NCBI RefSeq assembly: GCF_040802235.1
Contig: NC_133169.1
Coordinates: forward strand, 42,849,034-42,913,033
Direction of reading: 5' to 3'
Source: Manis javanica
Lineage: Eukaryota > Chordata > Mammalia > Pholidota > Manidae
DNA length: 64,000 nucleotides
The notes beneath the pieces are model-generated. The model did not search any database and was not told where the DNA came from. It was given only the letters and a program-made list of their open reading frames with translations. A program made the translations under genes and the position numbers. Shown piece after piece: positions 59,801-64,000 of this stretch (within the stretch, counting starts at the first letter, position 1; each line of letters opens with the position of its first letter).

Positions 59801-61296
59801 GAAGTGGTTGTTATAAAGTATTTGGTCTATTTGAAACTAAGTAAAGCAATTTAAAAACACACGTGCAAGTGTTACAGGAGCACAAGGCAACTGTAGAGTA
59901 TCTGGGACTGCACTGTGCTTATTAAAAAAGAGAATGTGGCCTGAAGCTGCTGTTCAGATAATTCAGTTATGCCCTTTTTCTCACCTGACACGTTTTTCTT
60001 ACTCACCACCCTTTACCCCTGCCTCAGGAGTGCTAGTGAATATGGAAATAGAAAAAGCAAAAAGGACCTTTATCCAACCTATCCTGTCCCTGAGCTGAGG
60101 CAGGCAACCCTCTGCCTCAGTTCTCACGTCCCTGCAAGGAGAGTGATACCACATTCCTCAAAGTCATACCGTACAAATGAAGTGAAAGTATGACAGTAAG
60201 TCCTTAGTCAGAAATCTCTTAAATGAAACCGATCATCTTCAATCTCTATGTTCAGCAGAATGTCTGACAGTAGCTCACACACATTCTCACCTGGCTATTT
60301 CATAGTGGGTCTGCGTACTGTATAATTCCAATGAGACCTTAGGCTACTGGAAAGGCAGATTACATATCTTGTATGTTTTTGTATTTCCTTGATAAAAAAG
60401 CTCCCAATACACAACTGGAAATGTTATCATTGATAAATTAATGGAAAGACATAGTAATGAACTAGAGATAAAAAGATGTTTACTCATAGTATTGATGAGA
60501 GTAGCCCAAAGTATTCTTAAAACCACTCATTTAAATATAATTTCAAGTGTATTATATTACTTAAGCCCCAAGGTATCAATATTACTCTAATTTTAGTAAA
60601 ATTGTATAACCATGAATGTAAATATTTCTGTCCATATGAATATACCCATGGCAAATAAAATATACCCATCTTTTTGGAGACTTGCTAAGCAGCAAATTTT
60701 TAATACATTTGCACCTACATTTTAGCTCATGAATCCTAAAAGTTTTACCTGCCCTCAGTTGTTTGGTGGAAGCCTTATCCTCTGCAGCTTCCCAGAAAGA
60801 CAGGAATTGTCAATGAAATTAAAAGGATTTTCATTCCTAGACTATCCCTACTCAGCCTACCCATGGTAAGAAGAAAGTTAAGTTTTCATCCCTGCGGGGA
60901 ATCCATTCCCTTGCCTTTAATTATAGTAGTTGGTGTTGTTTTGTGCCTCCTCTCCTAGGGCAGAGATGGAATTAACTTTCTTTACCTAAATGAAAATACT
61001 TTTTCGGGGTAGATAATTATACCTCCTTATTGAGTATTATTGTGAACTTCTTAAAACTCCCCTCCATGTCCCTAACATAATGATAGGAAAAACACCAAGT
61101 GCTGCCTGTGTGATGTCACTGTGGTTAGCATGTGTGCAAACTCACAGCACACTTGCAAATATGCTGTGTCAGGTACTCTAATTATCCGCTGATTACACCC
61201 TCATGCTTTCCTCCACAGTGGAACTGCTAAACTCACTTCCCCAAGTTGTAGAGCTAGTGAATTCCAGACAGGATGCTCCAGTGCTGATATGAGTTC
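59801..61296. other. Spacer with a third copy of OR2M-flank sequence
   Basis: 60870-61000 (TCCCTGCGGGGAATCCATTCCCTTGCCTTTAATTATAG, CCTCTCCTAGGGCAGAG) matches 8500-8600 of unit 1 and 29905-29990 of unit 2. The OR2M4 locus therefore seems to carry remnants of the same ancestral unit, stretched by later insertions. No gene recognised. Confidence 0.5.
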
Positions 61297-61680
61297 CCAT
61301 TTTTTCCAGCTGTATTAAGATATAATTAACCAATAAACAATGTATACATTTAAGGTCTTCTACTTGATGTTCTGATAGATGTACACATTGAGAAATGATC
61401 AGCACAATATTGCACATTAACATATTCATCATCTTACACAGTGACCATTGTGTGTGTCTGTCTGTGGTGAGAACGCTTGAGATCTACCTTTCTAGCAACT
61501 TTGGAGCATATAGTGCAGTTTCAGTAACTAGAGTCACCGTGCTGTGCATGACGCACACACAGCTTCCGTCCTGTAATATTACTCATTTGGCTTCAGAGTT
61601 GCATCTTCCCTCTTCCCTGCACCCCCTCTTCCCATATCCTTGCAGAGTGAGCATGGCTTATCTTGGGCAGAGTTGACATT
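61297..61680 (-). mobile_element. Old L1 3' UTR, antisense
   Basis: The plus strand reads TTAAGATATAATTAACCAATAAACAATGTATACATTTAAGG, then TGATAGATGTACACATTGAGAAATGATCAGCACAATAT, and continues to the AACTAGAGTCACCGTGCTGTGC landmark, all antisense to an old L1 3' UTR. Confidence 0.7.
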
Positions 61681-62689
61681 TTTAATATCTTGAAGTTCCA
61701 CACATACTTCTCAAATAGTCTTTAATGTTTTTTACCCATTTCAAAACTATTCTTAGAGTTATTCACTCTATTACATGGAAATGTCCTGGATATTTTACAC
61801 TTGTTATTATCATGCGTGGAACATTTTTCCATTGCTTTGTCTTTTGCTTTTGCTGATACTTAGAAATCTATTGATTGCTGTATACTTATCCTGAATCAAC
61901 AATGCCATTTCCTACTCTAGTATCCTTTCTTGTAGAATATAACATTTAAGTGATAAAATGTCTCTTTATTCCATTTCTTAAATCTCTTTTCCTTAATGTA
62001 ACTGATTAAAAGAAAATATGTAGCATTATATATGTGTATATAATTTACAGTATGTAATACAGGTTATGCTTATAAAGATTCACCATTAAGTCTGAGGCTG
62101 GCTTGAGGTTTTGATAGATATACTTACCACATGAGCACAATGCCTTCTGATTTACTCCACTAAAGCTGTAGTCAACAAATTGTCATTGAAATTTACCAAA
62201 TAATGTCCTCCTTTCCTTGAGATTGTGGCATCATGATCTCCTCAGTTTGTTCACAGGCTGTATTACAATGATATATATTCCTTAGCTTCATAAATATTTC
62301 AGTGAGAACTAGTATAGGAAATAATTACTAAATGAAAGTGGACCAATACTCATCTGAAAATAAACAATTATAGATTAAGTTGATTCCTGTATTTGTGCAC
62401 AGAATCTGTGTATGTGTCTTTTGCTTTTTGCCTCCAGAGATTAACAAAGGATTATATTTTTGTTAAATATCCCTGGCCTTATATATCATTAATGCTCATT
62501 TGTCTTAATAGATACATAGTACCACTTTGTATGCTGGGCACTTTCCTTTCAGAATTCTGTGTGACTTTCTTCCATTTTGATAATGGCTATATTACTTTTC
62601 AGTTTTAATGATGTACGGAATTACATGTCTACTTGAAAAATTAAGGTCTGTACCATTGCTTGACCTGTATTTTCCTTTGAGTATATATT

Positions 62690-62890
62690 CAATTCCATCT
62701 AGAATGTTGATGAGAAGTGGAGTCATTGCTAACAACATTTTTGAATATATTAATTTTACTAATATTTCCAAATTTCTCTCCAAAGAATCTATAATAATTT
62801 ACATTGTCAATAGGACCATATTTGTATTTCTATTGCTTTTTATCTTTACAAAATGGGATTTTGATAAGCTTTAATGATTTTAATCTTTGT
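62690..62890 (-). mobile_element. Old L1 remnant, antisense
   Basis: CCAAATTTCTCTCCAAAGAATC, then TAATTTACATTGTCAATAGGACCATATTTGTA, is the diverged antisense L1 block usually reading CCAAAGTGGTTGTACCAATTTACATTCCCACCAGCAGTG. Possibly part of the same old element as 61297-61680, with decayed sequence between (61681-62689). Confidence 0.5.
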
Positions 62891-64000
62891 CTTGAATTTT
62901 ATTTCCAGATAAAAATAAAGCATCCTGTTAAATTTGGATGTCAGATAAACAATGAGTATTATTGATATAGACATTAATATAGATTGATATATTATTGAAA
63001 TAGACATGAGTATATTCATATATACTAAGAAATTACATGTTGTGTCTCTGAAATTCAGATCAGTTTTGTGTCCTGTGCTCTCATTTGTACAATCCAGAGA
63101 TCTGGCAGTGCTGCACCCAGATGTCAGCTGTGCACGACCTGCATTCACTGCTGTCCTGCTGGTCTCTTCTACATCCTCAGGACACAGGCATAGCTGAGGG
63201 CATTGCGCATCCTTGACTCAGGTTAGTGAGGAATGAGACATGGTTGTAATAGTTGTATTTTTGTAATTCCTTCTCATTTATTTGTTGAAATAAAATGGAG
63301 TTCATGATACTGGTTTGTATCTAGTAACATTATTAAATTCAGTAAACATATAGTAAATATTATAAATAATAATGTATACACACACACACTTTATAATCTT
63401 TTATGTCTTCCTGAAATTTTAAAGCCAGATCTATAGATGATCTTGGTTTTCTGATATCTGATACAGGAAATTAGGGACACAAATCACAGGTCTTCCCTGG
63501 CTTCACTTGCCCTCACAAGCAGAGACAGCTATTCATGGATGGCACAGCACTGAGGGAATCCTAGAATATGGGGGTGAGGCCAAAGCATCCCCTGGACCAT
63601 AGAGGCCAAGATAACTCATATTAGAAGGACAGGAGATGTGGCTACATAATGACTGCTTTGCCCCTCCCCCAGGCCAACACAATGCCCAGCTGAGAGGACC
63701 CCTTGAGCCTACATTTCCTCCAGTGGGGGTAAAAATCCCCACTTTGTGACAACCAGGTCCCTCCAGCACTGTGGGTCACTTCTGCGGAGCCCCTTCTTTG
63801 TTTTCTCCCAATGGGGATTAGGGAATTGGAGGGAGATCTGCAGGGCTCAACCACTGTGAATTTTACAGAAAAACAAGAGGTCAGGAGCTTCCAAAAGACA
63901 AGCTTGGATCTTTGCAACCTGAGTTCCTCCCTGCGGTGCTCAGATAACAGTTCCAACCTGTGGCATTGCCATCTGAAGAAAGAAGTCAGCGGTCAGTCGG
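62891..64000. other. Right end of the window, no gene recognised
   Basis: 62891-63480 is AT-rich with a short CA tract at about 63378-63390. 63040-63230 and 63480-64000 are GC-richer. The latter could be part of a repeat or fossil LTR continuing past the window, but no landmark was recognised. Confidence 0.35.

Noticed and set aside
63533-63956. Overlapping minus-strand frames near the right edge
   Set aside because: No recognisable domain; likely non-coding GC-richer sequence, possibly a repeat cut by the window edge.
1-64000. tRNA, rRNA, snRNA genes and recent tRNA-derived SINEs
   Set aside because: None recognised by eye on either strand; a covariance-model scan would be needed to exclude diverged copies.

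Overview
The window is nuclear DNA from a placental mammal. It has AT-rich, intron-poor sequence dense in L1 LINEs and old LTR remnants, with single-exon olfactory receptor (OR) genes as the only recognisable host genes. The young L1 family (6-kb element at 12695-18710, truncated relatives at 25583 and 43327) and the older L1 3'-end fragments look laurasiatherian. No recent tRNA-derived SINE was seen. A pangolin-like genome is one possibility, but this is weak inference.

Four OR loci lie on the minus strand. Three belong to the OR2M subfamily (2705-3641, 21408-22361, 48166-49105; the last looks like the OR2M4 orthologue). One looks like OR14C36 (38775-39721). This mix matches the OR cluster at human 1q44. 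Every one of the four carries a visible lesion. The first OR2M has a one-base insertion near its N-terminus. The second has an otherwise full frame, but its usual start codon reads ATA. OR2M4 has a nonsense codon in TM4 and a 4-bp insertion. OR14C36 has an 8-bp insertion at the NPIIY motif and DHY in place of DRY.

Layout: 1-900 holds an L1 tail fragment and copy A of a roughly 0.6-0.7 kb retroposon. About 930-9900 and about 19770-31150 are two diverged copies of a tandem segmental duplication, each holding an old MaLR-type LTR followed by an OR2M gene. Lineage-specific insertions have since changed each copy: a pentanucleotide array, a CpG-rich block and a 76-bp L1 tail in the first, and a 1.8-kb L1 in the second. 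Between them, 10800-12680 is old L1 and LTR debris, into which the 6-kb L1 inserted. The stretch 31170-38770 holds LTR-like remnants, a GC-rich block, a GA/GATA array and an L1 with a 5' inversion. After OR14C36 come L1-tail-on-L1-tail DNA at 43327-43712 and an MLT1-type LTR split by retroposon copy B, which has clear 18-bp target-site duplications. OR2M4 follows, then a broken retroviral fossil at about 53.4-55.6 kb, then more L1 remnants to the end.

No new protein system is visible. The points most worth following are the retroposon family, the start-codon change in the only near-intact receptor, and the tandem duplication history.
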